A DNA stretch of 64,000 nt from Myxococcus stipitatus DSM 14675 (GTDB lineage Bacteria; Myxococcota; Myxococcia; Myxococcales; Myxococcaceae). A program made the position numbers and the translations under genes. The stretch lies in the NCBI RefSeq assembly GCF_000331735.1, contig NC_020126.1, positions 4,526,001-4,590,000 of the forward strand, read 5' to 3'. The notes beneath the pieces are model-generated. The model was not told the origin of the DNA. It searched no databases and saw only the letters and a program-made list of their open reading frames with translations. Below, piece by piece: positions 52,601 through 59,675 of the stretch (positions are counted from its first letter, which is position 1; each line of letters begins with the position of its first letter).

Positions 52601-53110
52601 CTCCGGACGGCGCCAGTCCGCCGCCAGGTCCTCCGGCACCGAGTCGCTCGCCAGCCACTCGAGCTCCGCGAGCTCCGGCGCCTGCGGCTTGAACAGCTCC
52701 GACATGTCCACGATGAACTGCGTGGTGAGCACGTAGCGCGCGCCGCAGTCCTGCGCGATGGCGCGAAGGCGGGGCAGGGTGCGCTCCAGCCGCGTCGGGT
52801 CCGGCGGATAGCACGGCACCGCGATGACGCCGCCGTACAGGCACCCCATGAAGCCCGCGACGAACTCCATCCCGGGCGGATACAGCAACAGCGCACGCTC
52901 ACCCGTCGCACCCGAAGCCCGCAGCCGCGCGCCCAACGCCCGCGCCCGCGCGTCCAGCTTCGCGTAGCTCCACTCTTCCACCGGGCCGTCCACGTCGCCC
53001 GACTCCAGGAAGCGGTAGAGCAACGCGTCTCCGCGCACCTGCGCGCGATAGCTCAGCAGGTCGACGAGGTTGTGGAAGTCTCCCACGGACTTTTCGTTGC
53101 GCTGATTCAT
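46643..53110 (-). CDS. Starter protein: FAAL-ACP-C-A(Gly, monooxygenase)-PCP
   Basis: 2155-aa protein starting at ATG 53110 with GGGGAG seven bases upstream. A fatty acyl-AMP ligase (about 53100-51360; YTSGSTGNPKG and LPMFHDMGLIG motifs) activates a fatty acid and loads the ACP (LGLDSLM, about 51160). The C domain (about 50990-49680, HHIVTDG) joins it to the amino acid. The A domain is split: the first half ends after [12 protein letters not shown], then a luciferase-like monooxygenase is inserted (about 48900-47840), and the second half resumes before HLQCTPS. The code DILQMGMIWK indicates glycine. The last domain is a PCP (LGGHSLL). The tail ends in KRQQQRARKQG, probably a docking segment for PKS 1. 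It opens the operon and sets a lipid start. Confidence 0.95.
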   Translation of the reverse strand: MNQRNEKSVGDFHNLVDLLSYRAQVRGDALLYRFLESGDVDGPVEEWSYAKLDARARALGARLRASGATGERALLLYPPGMEFVAGFMGCLYGGVIAVPCYPPDPTRLERTLPRLRAIAQDCGARYVLTTQFIVDMSELFKPQAPELAELEWLASDSVPEDLAADWRRPELEGNTLAFLQYTSGSTGNPKGVMVSHANILHNEAFITRGFGLDASRSSGMGWLPMFHDMGLIGKVLQPLYLGFPCTLMSPISFLQRPLRWLEAISHYQATCSGGPNFAYDLCVRKATEEDRAKLKLHSWDLAFNGAEPVRRETLERFAETFAPCGFRRTAFYPCYGLAETTLIVTGGTKGQPYVHGQFVSDAMEQGRAQEADADAPGTRTLVGAGISAPDQRVLIVHPESREVLPANSVGEIWVSGPSVAQGYWARPEETAHAFDAKLSSGEGPFLRTGDLAFLSASGELFVTGRLKDLLIIRGRNLYPQDLEMDAERAHRAVRAGCSAAFSVDVEGEERLVIALEVDVRDGFDASAVVAAVRQRLAEQHTVHAHGIVLLQARSIPKTSSGKIQRRATKAAYLAGELEVVELSVAETEPVAAPVAPTLPLKELLVTASETERRTHVEEFLKHAVARTLRVDVRKLQGDSSLASLGLDSLMVLELHGMLESELGVALPAAFLWMSQTLEAAADKLLEAWQGVRPDFSLAAPPLTAGPRDGELPLSSGQLRLWFLDRLVPDSALYNVHFQLHLGGPLDVEALRRGLDALLTRHPLLCASFPEVEGQPRLVVRAPTSLPLPQVDLRSEKPEARDAALRRLALEQAREPFRLMEGPTVRASLVRLGENDHRLLMTQHHIVTDGWSVGVLGRELAALYRAQVAGGTANLPPPRLHYADYSRWQQGLGPLLDGQRAYWAKQLAGLPRLELPTDFTRPREPRVQGALHRLTLDRSLVESLRALGRREGCTLFITLTAAWTALLHRYSGQEDFAVGTVVANRERPELRDVLGFFAHTLALRADLAGQPSFRELLTRTRRTFHEALAHADLPFEDVVASARVPRGGADNPLFQTALLLEALPPTDLTVPGMEWRPVLPVPDGAVEGTSKFDLQLSLVETADGLSGALEYRTDLFAPATVARLATHLETVLRAAVDAVELKVDDLPLLGAEETRRLLVDWNDLTPAQADDAALCIHAQFRAQAARTPDAVAVAGDDATLTYAELEGRANALAWRLRDAGVGPEVRVGLCLERSAAMMVAMLGVLKAGGAYVPLDPDYPRERLAFMLEDSGAAVLLTETHLQGSIPPGRARVVLLDDASVDAREARDVPPASGTSTASLAYVIYTSGSTGRPKGVMVPHGGVANFFTAMDARLGHQPVGSWLAVTSISFDISVLELLWTLTRGFKVVVQGEGALLKAPSRVAAARRKPMELSLFYFADDAEKSTGDHYRLLMEGAKFADRHGFAAVWTPERHFHAFGGLYPSPAVASAAIAAVTERVAIRAGSVVLPLHHPVRVAEEWALVDNLSKGRVGISVASGWHANDFVFAPERYEKRRELMMEGLETVRRLWRGETLRMQGGAGAQVDVTLRPRPLQKDLPVWLTAAGNPDTFITAGRMGCHVLTHLLGQTWEDLEKKLALYRDAWRAAGHAGDGHVTLMLHTFIGEDAAQVRAVVEKPFRDYLRSSADLMRGLGRTLGVDLDTATEADLDRLAAQAFERYFETSGLFGTPRSVRERMEQLRALGVDEVGCLIDFGIPAETVLASLPRLHEVKCQADRDGRRASTARSIPLNLREHAVTHLQCTPSLARALMAEPESVEALSGLRRLMVGGEALPSSLGTTLRQALGEGARLLNMYGPTETTIWSSTHDVRDESSPVASIGSPFSRTQFYLLDAKLRPVPVGVPGELFIGGAGVVRGYLSRPELTAERFVPDPFSREPGARVYRTGDRARWRDDGTVEFLGRVDHQLKVRGFRIEAGEIEAVLSARPEVREAVVVAREDSPGDVRLVAYVVARDGQTVDATALRDAVALRLPEHMVPSLLVTLPALPLTPNGKVDRKALPAPTAARASRAAYVAPQSQLELQISDVWKQVLNVEQVGVDDNFFDLGGHSLLMVQVHARLKAVLGSELPLLKLLEHPTVSALARYLRQGPASNVTPVESAQDRAKRQLESMKRQQQRARKQG
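47840..48900 (-). other. Luciferase-like monooxygenase inserted in glycine A domain
   Basis: Begins near MELSLFYFADD and ends shortly before the resumption of A-domain sequence. Internal motifs such as FAAVWTPERHFH, LPLHHPVRVAEEWA and SVASGWHANDF match the flavin-dependent natural-product luciferase-like family. In the myxothiazol and melithiazol pathways, domains of this kind inserted in a glycine A domain are thought to hydroxylate the alpha carbon of the bound glycine. Confidence 0.9.
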
Positions 53111-53487
53111 ACGTACTCCCCGGCGGACGGCTCGAGATGATGGTGCCGTGTGCTCAGGGAGTTGTTTTCTCCCCAAGCGACTTCACGAAAGAAATGCCTG
53201 TGAAGTCCTCGTTCCCCTGGCAGCGCGAGACTCCGGCAAACCACCTCATCGAGAGGTTGGCCGAGCATCTCTCCCTCGTCTGACGCGAGTGGCCCGCTGC
53301 CGCACGAAGTCACGTCGCTGTATTCCAGAGCCGCGAACAAAGAAAATAAGGTCGAAGTTGCGGCATGCCCTATAGCTTCATCTCTTGTTTTATCGTGATT
53401 GTCCAGTGAGCCCAAAATTGGAGCAAGCCCGTGGTTTTCACGCCTCCGGGGCTTCACTGAAATGAAGTGAAACGCTCGCGAGACCCC
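53111..53487. promoter_or_regulatory. Divergent intergenic region, operon and P450
   Basis: 377 bp between the starter NRPS and the P450, with an AT-rich core (about 53335-53425) unlike the rest of the window. It must hold the promoter for the 53-kb operon and probably the one for the P450. I see no convincing -35/-10 pair. A minus-strand ORF spanning it (53107-53514) shows no recognisable protein. Confidence 0.55.
53453..53471. promoter_or_regulatory. Dyad TTCACT-N7-AGTGAA before the P450
   Basis: Perfect six-base arms with a seven-base spacer, 17 bases before the chosen P450 start. It could be an operator or a small RNA hairpin. No regulator gene is in the window. Confidence 0.35.
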
Positions 53488-54837
53488 ATGGATTCGACTC
53501 AAGTTCCGTCGCACCCGCCCAGCCCTTGGGGGCTACCGCTCTGGGGCCACCTGTTGCGCCATGATCGCGACCCCCTGGGGTTCGCCGTCGAGAGCTTCCG
53601 CAAGCATGGCGATGTGGTCCGTCTCAAACTCGGGGGTGAAACGACCTATCTGGTGAGTCATCCGGATCACGTCCGGTATTTCCTCACGGAGAACGCCAAC
53701 AACTACTCGAAGCCCCCGCTGGTGAATGACCCCTTCCTGGGTAACGGGCTGTTCGTGAGCGAGGGCACCTACTGGCGCCGGCAGCGGCGGCTCGTCCAGC
53801 CCTCGTTCCACCGGGAGCGGCTCAACGGCCTGCTGTCGGGCATGGCGGCGCTCATCGACGGGATGTTGAAGTCGTGGGAGGAGCGCACGCGGGCCGCGCA
53901 GCCGCTCGATATCGCGGAGGAGATGGGCATCCTCTCCCTGCACATGACGACGCGCGCGCTGTACTCGGAGGTGCCCGACGCACCGACGACCGCGGCCGTC
54001 CGGCGGATGATGCACACCTTCAACGCGCGCGAGAGCTTGCTGGCGCGGGTGCTCCGGCTGGAGCGGCTGCCGCTCTACCGGCGCAAGTGGGCGGACTTCT
54101 TCGACACGCAGCGGCTGATGCGCCGCAAGGCGAAGGAGGTCGTCGAGCGGCGCCGCGAGGGCGGCCCCGAGGACGACATCATGGCGATGCTCGTCGCGGC
54201 GAGAGACCGCGACACGGGCGAGGCCATGACGGAGAAGGAGCTGCGGGACGAGTTCATGAACCTGTTCTCGGGCAACGAGGGACCCGGGGCCGCGCTCGCG
54301 TGGGGCTGGCACCTGCTGTCACTCCACCCGGAGATCGCCGACCGCCTGGCCTCCGAGAGCGCCGCGGTGCTGGGCGGCCGTGCGCCGACGCTGGAGGACC
54401 TGCCCCGGCTGCGCTACGCCACCCAGGTGTTCGAGGAGTCGCTCCGGCTCTATCCCACGGCCTGGAAGCTGGTGCGGGTGGCGGGCGCGGCGGACACGCT
54501 GGGCACGTATCCGGTGGCGCCCGGGACGGTCTTCATGGCCATCTCGTACATCATCCACCGGCATCCGGAGTTCTGGTCCTCGCCGGAGGTCTTCGACCCG
54601 GACCGCTTCGCCCCCGGGGGCCCCGCACGGCACAAGTTCGCCTACCTGCCGTTCGGTGGAGGCCAGCACATCTGCATCGCCAACAACCTGTCGCTGATGT
54701 TCGGCGCGCTGGTGCTGGCCATGGTCTCCCAGCGCTTCCGCCTCCGCGGCATTCCGGGTCGGCGGGTGGACATCCATCCGGGCATCTCACTGCTGCCCCG
54801 GGGCGGGCTCCCGATGACGCTCGAGCCCCGGCCCTGA
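53488..54837 (+). CDS. Cytochrome P450
   Basis: 449-aa haem monooxygenase. ATG 53488 is chosen; an in-frame GTG at 53467 is possible, and neither has a strong ribosome site. The ExxR motif is EESLR and the haem loop is FGGGQHICIA with Cys about 396. The I-helix reads SGNEGPGAAL where most P450s have AGHETT, so the usual Thr after the acid is Gly. It reads away from the lipopeptide operon, sharing its promoter region, and meets the dioxygenase gene tail to tail. It is likely to oxidise the peptide, its lipid chain or a precursor, but the substrate cannot be read from sequence. Confidence 0.92.
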   Translation: MDSTQVPSHPPSPWGLPLWGHLLRHDRDPLGFAVESFRKHGDVVRLKLGGETTYLVSHPDHVRYFLTENANNYSKPPLVNDPFLGNGLFVSEGTYWRRQRRLVQPSFHRERLNGLLSGMAALIDGMLKSWEERTRAAQPLDIAEEMGILSLHMTTRALYSEVPDAPTTAAVRRMMHTFNARESLLARVLRLERLPLYRRKWADFFDTQRLMRRKAKEVVERRREGGPEDDIMAMLVAARDRDTGEAMTEKELRDEFMNLFSGNEGPGAALAWGWHLLSLHPEIADRLASESAAVLGGRAPTLEDLPRLRYATQVFEESLRLYPTAWKLVRVAGAADTLGTYPVAPGTVFMAISYIIHRHPEFWSSPEVFDPDRFAPGGPARHKFAYLPFGGGQHICIANNLSLMFGALVLAMVSQRFRLRGIPGRRVDIHPGISLLPRGGLPMTLEPRP

Positions 54838-54838
54838 A

Positions 54839-54863
54839 GCGCGCCGCTCAGCTCGCGGCGCGC
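54839..54863. terminator. Hairpin between convergent P450 and dioxygenase genes
   Basis: Arms GCGCGCCGC (54839-54847) and GCGGCGCGC (54855-54863) with a seven-base loop, beginning just after the P450 stop and overlapping the end of the dioxygenase gene. It is very stable but has no T-run on either side, so its role as a shared terminator is uncertain. Confidence 0.45.
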
Positions 54864-55921
54864 ACGGCCTCCTGCTCCTTGGCCGCGTAGAGCGCCTGGA
54901 TGTTGGCGCCACCGAAGCCGCGAGCCTGGTGGCGCTGGATGACCTCGAAGAAGAGCGTGCGCCGGGCGTGCTGCGAGCGGGTGAAGACCTGCAGCAGCGC
55001 GCCCCACGCGTCGCGGTCCATCAGGATGTTGCGCGCCTGCAGCGGCTCGCGCTCGAAGGGGCTCAGCGTGCCCAGCCGCGCCTCCAGGCTCTCGTAGTAG
55101 CCCTGGGGCGCGTCCAGCAGGCTCACCCCGTGCTGACGGAGGGCGTCCACCGCGCGGGCGATGTCGTTCGACAGGAAGGCGATGTGCTGCACGCCCGCGC
55201 CGCCATGGGCGCCGAGAAAGTCCTCCAACTGTCCGCGCCGCGTGCCGCTGACCGGCTCCTGCAGCGGGAAGCAGACGCGGCCCCCGACGGACTGCACCAC
55301 GCGCGAGCTCATCCCGCTGTACTCGGTGCGCACGTCCTCGCGGTGGGTCTGCTCGAAGCCGAGGACCGACTCGTAGAAGCCGACGGTGTCCATCAGCGTG
55401 TGCGGGCGCAGCGCGAAGGCGAAGTGGTCCACCGCGGTGAAGAGGGACGCGCCACCTGACGGGCCCGCCTCCACCGGCAGGTAGACGCCCGGCAGGACGT
55501 CGGACGAGGAGGCGTCGCGCTGGATGAACGAGTGCACCCAGTCCCCGGGCCCCGCGATGGTGGCCTTCACCACGCGCTGGCCGTGGGACTCGTACGTGAC
55601 GGGCTCCGCCACGGGCCTGGCGCCCCGGCGCACCGCCTCGGTGAAGGCCGCGTGCGCGTCCGGAGTCCCCAGCGCGATGTCTCGCACGCCGTCTCCATGC
55701 GTGCGGACGAAAGCCGCGACCTCGCTGTCCGCGTCCAGGGCCGAGGTGACGACGAGCCTCGCGGCGCCCTGCTCGAGCACGAAGGAGCGCCGGCCCGGCA
55801 ACCCTGTCTCCGGCCCGCCGCTGGCCACCATCCGGAAGCCCAGCGCATGGCAGAAGAAATAGGAGGAGAGGACCGCGTCACCCACGAACAGCTCGGCATG
55901 CTCCACTCTCGAGAACTCCAT
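54848..55921 (-). CDS. 4-Hydroxyphenylpyruvate dioxygenase family, hydroxymandelate synthase-like
   Basis: 357-aa Fe(II) enzyme acting on 4-hydroxyphenylpyruvate. ATG 55921 has GAGG eight bases upstream and is preferred over TTG 55927. The iron ligands are His166 (VDHFAF), His246 (GVQHIAF) and Glu326 (FFEVIQ). Two features favour hydroxymandelate synthase over homogentisate-forming enzymes: Ile341 in GGANIQALY, where dioxygenases have Phe (the Phe-to-Ile change is reported to switch product), and the VVQS motif at 208-211. The length equals that of known hydroxymandelate synthases. That product is the first step to 4-hydroxyphenylglycine, but no hydroxymandelate oxidase or aminotransferase is seen here. 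Position between P450 and exporter suggests it serves the lipopeptide. Confidence 0.88.
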   Translation of the reverse strand: MEFSRVEHAELFVGDAVLSSYFFCHALGFRMVASGGPETGLPGRRSFVLEQGAARLVVTSALDADSEVAAFVRTHGDGVRDIALGTPDAHAAFTEAVRRGARPVAEPVTYESHGQRVVKATIAGPGDWVHSFIQRDASSSDVLPGVYLPVEAGPSGGASLFTAVDHFAFALRPHTLMDTVGFYESVLGFEQTHREDVRTEYSGMSSRVVQSVGGRVCFPLQEPVSGTRRGQLEDFLGAHGGAGVQHIAFLSNDIARAVDALRQHGVSLLDAPQGYYESLEARLGTLSPFEREPLQARNILMDRDAWGALLQVFTRSQHARRTLFFEVIQRHQARGFGGANIQALYAAKEQEAVRAAS

Positions 55922-56068
55922 GCTCAAGACCTCGAATCACGGGGACATGGCCAGCCAGGAATCTCTGGGCGGGCGCGCCAGATATCTATTTCAAGCTAGA
56001 TTTGAATAGCACGACTTTCTGTATAGACATCTTGTTACGGAGAGGCTGGACAGCCGTCTTGTATGGAG
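55922..56068. promoter_or_regulatory. AT-rich gap between exporter and dioxygenase
   Basis: 147 bp with a clearly AT-rich centre (about 55980-56040). It contains an imperfect dyad, CTATTTCAA (55986-55994) and TTGAATAG (56002-56009), which may be an operator or part of a promoter for the dioxygenase. No confident promoter boxes. Confidence 0.4.
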
Positions 56069-57775
56069 TCACCCAACCTGCATGGTGGGTGTGACAGCAG
56101 GCGTGGCGACCTGGTCCGACACGAGCTGCCCGGACTCCAACTTGAGGATGCGGTCCGCCAGGTGGAAGTAGCGGTCATCGTGGCTGATGACGAAGACGAG
56201 CTTCCCCTGCTGCTTCAGCGAGGGCAGCAGCTCCCGGTAGAACAGCTCACGGAAGACGGGGTCCTGGTCCGCGGCCCACTCGTCGAAGACGTAGATGGCG
56301 CGGTCCTCCAGGACGGAGGTGAGCAGGGCCAGGCGCTTGCGCTGTCCCTGGGAGAGCGCCACGGTGGAGAGCCGGCCGTTCTCCACGCGCACCTTCTTCT
56401 CGAGCTGCAGCCGTGACAGGTAGGCGCGGGCCTGGTCCTCCATGCCGGGATGCTCCAGACCGAGCATTCGTTCAAAGAGGTGGAAGTCGAAGAAGACGGC
56501 GGAGAAGAGCTGCCGGTAGGCGCGCCGCGTGGCGGCCTCGACGGGGACTCCGTCCACGCGCAGCTCCCCCTTCTCCGGCACGTACAGCCCGGTGAAGAGC
56601 TTGGCCAGCGTCGTCTTGCCGCTGCCGTTGCCGCCGACCAGGAAGACGAGCTCGCCCCGGCGCACCGTCGTGTTGATGGGGCCCAGGGTGAAGGTCGCGC
56701 CGTCATGCTCGCGGTAGTAGCTGTGGGCGATGTCCGCCAGCTCGATGCGCTCGAAGCGCGGGTTGATGACGGCGTCGCGCGACGGGGGCTGCGGGTCCTG
56801 CAGCGACAGGCCCAGCTTCTCCAGCTTCTTCATCGCGATGTGGCTGCGCGACAGGTTCGGCCACTGGTGCATCAGCCCGTCGAGCGGCTGCTGGAGGTAG
56901 AGCACCACCAGCGCGTACGCGGCCAGGGTGGGCATGTCCACGGGCTGGAAGCGGGGGACGACGAACAGGATGATGCCGATGACCACCATCACCATGAAGC
57001 CGCCCCAACCTCCGGCGATGATGAAGAGGTTGTTGGTGACGCGCGAGATGCGGGAGACCTCCTCCGCGGTGGGCTGGAGCTCCTTGTTGAAGAAGTCCTC
57101 GCTGCGCGCCTGGTGGAGCTGCAGCTCCTTGGACCCGTCGATGAGGGTCTGGAAGTGGGAGTAGAGCGCGTCGTGGCTCTCGCGGCGGCGGAAGAACTGC
57201 GAGTAGGCGTAGCGGTTGGGGAGGGCCACGCTCGCGAGCACCACCGCGACGACGCACAGGACCAACGCCAGCAGCGGGCCGGACAGCCACGCCAGGTAGA
57301 CGAGGCACCCGGCCAGCGTCGCCAGGGAGATGATGACGCTCGGGATGACGGCGATGGTGGTGTTGATGACGGCGATGTCCTCCGTCAGCGCCGCCATCAG
57401 CTTGTGCTGCCCGGACTCCTCCAGCTTGCGCAGCGGGGCCTCCAGGATGCGCCGGCACAGCGACAGCCGCAGGTCCAGGAGCGCCATCTGCTGAAGGGAG
57501 TTGAGCTGCATCTGCGAGACGATGCGCAGCACGAGCACCGCCGCGGCGAGCCCGGCGAACGCGGGCCCCAGCAGCAGGGCATCCGCCACCGTGCGGGACG
57601 TCAACGCCTGATTCATCACCGCGACGAGCGCCGCGCTGGAGGCACCCGTGAGGATGCCCAGCAGTGCCGCGAAGATGATGGGCAGCTTGGACTTCTGGAA
57701 GAGCAGGGCGAGCAATGACACGACGGCTCCAGGAGACCTGGATGGCTCGGAGATACGAGCCATCGCCGCTTTCAT
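56069..57775 (-). CDS. Cyclic-peptide-type ABC exporter (fused membrane and ATPase)
   Basis: 568-aa half transporter with six predicted membrane helices in the first 320 residues and an ATPase domain after. Walker A is GGNGSGKTT (about 381-389), the signature is LSQGQRKRL and Walker B is YVFDEW. This arrangement and sequence match the SyrD/PvdE-like family of exporters found beside lipopeptide and siderophore synthetases. ATG 57775 is used; ATG 57763 is an alternative and neither has a strong ribosome site. It probably moves the finished lipopeptide, or a precursor, across the inner membrane and may give self-protection. Confidence 0.92.
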   Translation of the reverse strand: MKAAMARISEPSRSPGAVVSLLALLFQKSKLPIIFAALLGILTGASSAALVAVMNQALTSRTVADALLLGPAFAGLAAAVLVLRIVSQMQLNSLQQMALLDLRLSLCRRILEAPLRKLEESGQHKLMAALTEDIAVINTTIAVIPSVIISLATLAGCLVYLAWLSGPLLALVLCVVAVVLASVALPNRYAYSQFFRRRESHDALYSHFQTLIDGSKELQLHQARSEDFFNKELQPTAEEVSRISRVTNNLFIIAGGWGGFMVMVVIGIILFVVPRFQPVDMPTLAAYALVVLYLQQPLDGLMHQWPNLSRSHIAMKKLEKLGLSLQDPQPPSRDAVINPRFERIELADIAHSYYREHDGATFTLGPINTTVRRGELVFLVGGNGSGKTTLAKLFTGLYVPEKGELRVDGVPVEAATRRAYRQLFSAVFFDFHLFERMLGLEHPGMEDQARAYLSRLQLEKKVRVENGRLSTVALSQGQRKRLALLTSVLEDRAIYVFDEWAADQDPVFRELFYRELLPSLKQQGKLVFVISHDDRYFHLADRILKLESGQLVSDQVATPAVTPTMQVG

Positions 57776-57879
57776 ATGTCATTGCCGCATGAAGTGATAC
57801 CCGGGGGACACGTTGTTTCCAGGAGCAACCGGGCACGACGCGAGTGGCGGCCGTGTCAGGGGTGGGCGATAAGGATGAG
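57776..57879. promoter_or_regulatory. Divergent gap, exporter and DUF4105 gene
   Basis: 104 bp between divergently read genes; promoters for both are expected but no boxes are clear. It probably marks the right boundary of the lipopeptide cluster. Confidence 0.35.
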
Positions 57880-58890
57880 ATGCGACTGCTTGTGACGATT
57901 CTCACCACCGCGGTGCTCTTGCTGGGGAGCGCCTGGGCTGGGCTCGGGCTGGCCTTGACGGGGGCGGGGCCCGAGGGGGCCCACGGGTGGCGGGCCCTGG
58001 GGGCGGGGGTGCTCCTGGCCGGGGCGTGCTTCGTCGCGTGGCGCAGGGGCTCCCGGTGGGGGGCGGTGGCGTGGGTGGTGGCCGGCTGCGTGGGTGTCTC
58101 GCTCTGGGGGCGCACGGTGAAGCCCTCCACGGAGCGTGACTGGGCGCCGGACCTGGAGAAGGTGGCGCGCGCCGATGTCGACGGCACCCGCGTGACGTTC
58201 CATGACATGCGGGACTTCCGCTACCGGAGCACGACGGACTGGGATGCGTCCTGGTTCTCGGGCACCTACGACGCGAACGCGCTGACGGGCGCGTGGTTCA
58301 TCGTCGAGCCCTTCTCGGGCTTCTTCGGCGCCGCGCACACCATGGTGAGCTTCGGCTTCGCGGACGGCCGCTACGTCGTCTTCTCCGTGGAGATCCGCCG
58401 GGAGAAGGGCGAGACGTTCTCCGCCTTGGGAGGGCTCTTCCGCCAGTTCGAGCTCGTCTACGTGGTGGGGGACGAGCGGGACCTGGTGCAGCTGCGCTCC
58501 AACCACCGCAAGGACGACGTGTACCTCTACCCCGTGAAGGCGTCGAAGGAGCGCGTCGCCGACTTCTTCATGGACATGGTGGCGCGGATGAACGCGCTGC
58601 ACGCGCGGCCGGAGTTCTACGACTCGGTCTCCAACAACTGCACCACCAACCTGGTGAAGCACTTCGAGAAGGTGAGCGCGGTGGACGTGCCGTATGACCA
58701 CCGCACGCTGCTGCCGGCCTTCTCCGACGCGCTCGCGTACGAGCTGGGGCTCATCGACACGGACGCTCCGCTGGAGGTGGTGCGCGCCCGGCACCGCATC
58801 AACGAGCGCGCGTGGGCGGCCTCGAACGCGCTGGACTTCTCCCAGCGCATCCGCGACCCGGAAGCGCCGCGCGCGGCCTCAGCCCCCTGA
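57880..58890 (+). CDS. DUF4105 (Lnb N-terminal-like) membrane protein
   Basis: 336 aa. ATG 57880 has AAGGA four bases upstream; a GTG at 57844 is less likely. Three hydrophobic segments lie in the first 75 residues (3-25, about 40-55 and about 62-78), followed by a large domain outside the membrane with the conserved AHTMVSFGF and NNCTTNL motifs of DUF4105. Its N-C-T motif is thought to be part of a papain-like catalytic site. The role is unknown; it may act on lipids or lipoproteins. No link to the lipopeptide is evident. Confidence 0.85.
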   Translation: MRLLVTILTTAVLLLGSAWAGLGLALTGAGPEGAHGWRALGAGVLLAGACFVAWRRGSRWGAVAWVVAGCVGVSLWGRTVKPSTERDWAPDLEKVARADVDGTRVTFHDMRDFRYRSTTDWDASWFSGTYDANALTGAWFIVEPFSGFFGAAHTMVSFGFADGRYVVFSVEIRREKGETFSALGGLFRQFELVYVVGDERDLVQLRSNHRKDDVYLYPVKASKERVADFFMDMVARMNALHARPEFYDSVSNNCTTNLVKHFEKVSAVDVPYDHRTLLPAFSDALAYELGLIDTDAPLEVVRARHRINERAWAASNALDFSQRIRDPEAPRAASAP

Positions 58891-59625
58891 CGCCTGGCCC
58901 TGGGCGGAGGCGAGCCGGGCCTCGAGGTGGCGCACGTAGTGGGCCTCCAGCGCCGTGAAGTAGCCGCGCTCCTCCCAGAGGATGGCGAGCAGCCGGTCCG
59001 ACAGCGACTTGACCTCCGCGCCCTCGCCGGCCTCGGGCGTGCGGGGCCCGGCGTTGCCTCGGGCGGCGAAGACGCGCAGGGCCTCCGCCATCAGCACGCG
59101 GCTGCTCTCGAAGATGCGGCGCAGGGCCTGGTTGACGGGCCGGGCATCCACCTCCGCGCAGGCGGCGACGATGGCGACGTGGATGGTCTCCGGCTTGTCC
59201 CCGGTGAGGCTGTGCGCGTCCAGGTCTCCTCGCGCGAGCGCATGGTGCAGGAGGTAGCCGTGGTGCAGGGACACGGAGGCCACGTCCACGCAGTCCTTCA
59301 CCCAGAGGACGAAGAAGACCTTGCGGAACATCTTCTTCACCGGAAGCAGCATCAGCCCCTTGAGGTAGCTGACCAGCCGGCCGCCCATCGTGCGGCCCAG
59401 GCCGGAGCCCGCCAGGGCCTCCACCGCCTTGTCGGGGGCACGCAAGCCCCGCTCCTCGAGCAGCGAGCGGACCAGCTGCTCGCGCACCTGGAAGAGCGCG
59501 TAGTCATCCAGGAAGGGCACCGGGATGAGCGGCGTCAGCCCGGCGGCGACGGCGTGGAAGGCCACCCGGCCCAGGGGAGGGGACGAGGGGGCGCTGGGCG
59601 GGGAGTGAGGGCCTGGCTCGGTCAT
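58879..59625 (-). CDS. Conserved-looking protein of unknown function
   Basis: 248 aa from ATG 59625, with a GAGAGAG ribosome site. It overlaps the end of the DUF4105 gene by 12 bases, tail to tail. A Pro-rich start is followed by a hydrophobic segment (TPLIPVPFLDDYALFQ) and a second one (KKMFRKVFFVLWVKD) that may sit at a membrane, then a helical C-terminal half. I do not recognise the family. Codon use is normal for this genome. Confidence 0.7.
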   Translation of the reverse strand: MTEPGPHSPPSAPSSPPLGRVAFHAVAAGLTPLIPVPFLDDYALFQVREQLVRSLLEERGLRAPDKAVEALAGSGLGRTMGGRLVSYLKGLMLLPVKKMFRKVFFVLWVKDCVDVASVSLHHGYLLHHALARGDLDAHSLTGDKPETIHVAIVAACAEVDARPVNQALRRIFESSRVLMAEALRVFAARGNAGPRTPEAGEGAEVKSLSDRLLAILWEERGYFTALEAHYVRHLEARLASAQGQASGG

Positions 59626-59675
59626 TGACTCTCTCTATGCGAAATCCCGCGCCCCATTGCATGGGAACGAGGACG

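Noticed and set aside
53107-53514. Minus-strand ORF of 135 codons overlapping the starter gene by ATGA
   Set aside because: It crosses the divergent control region and the P450 start, has no recognisable domain, and the AT-rich sequence fits a promoter better.
54839-54863. Convergent hairpin as a certain terminator
   Set aside because: The stem is strong but no T-run follows on either strand, so it is listed only with low confidence.
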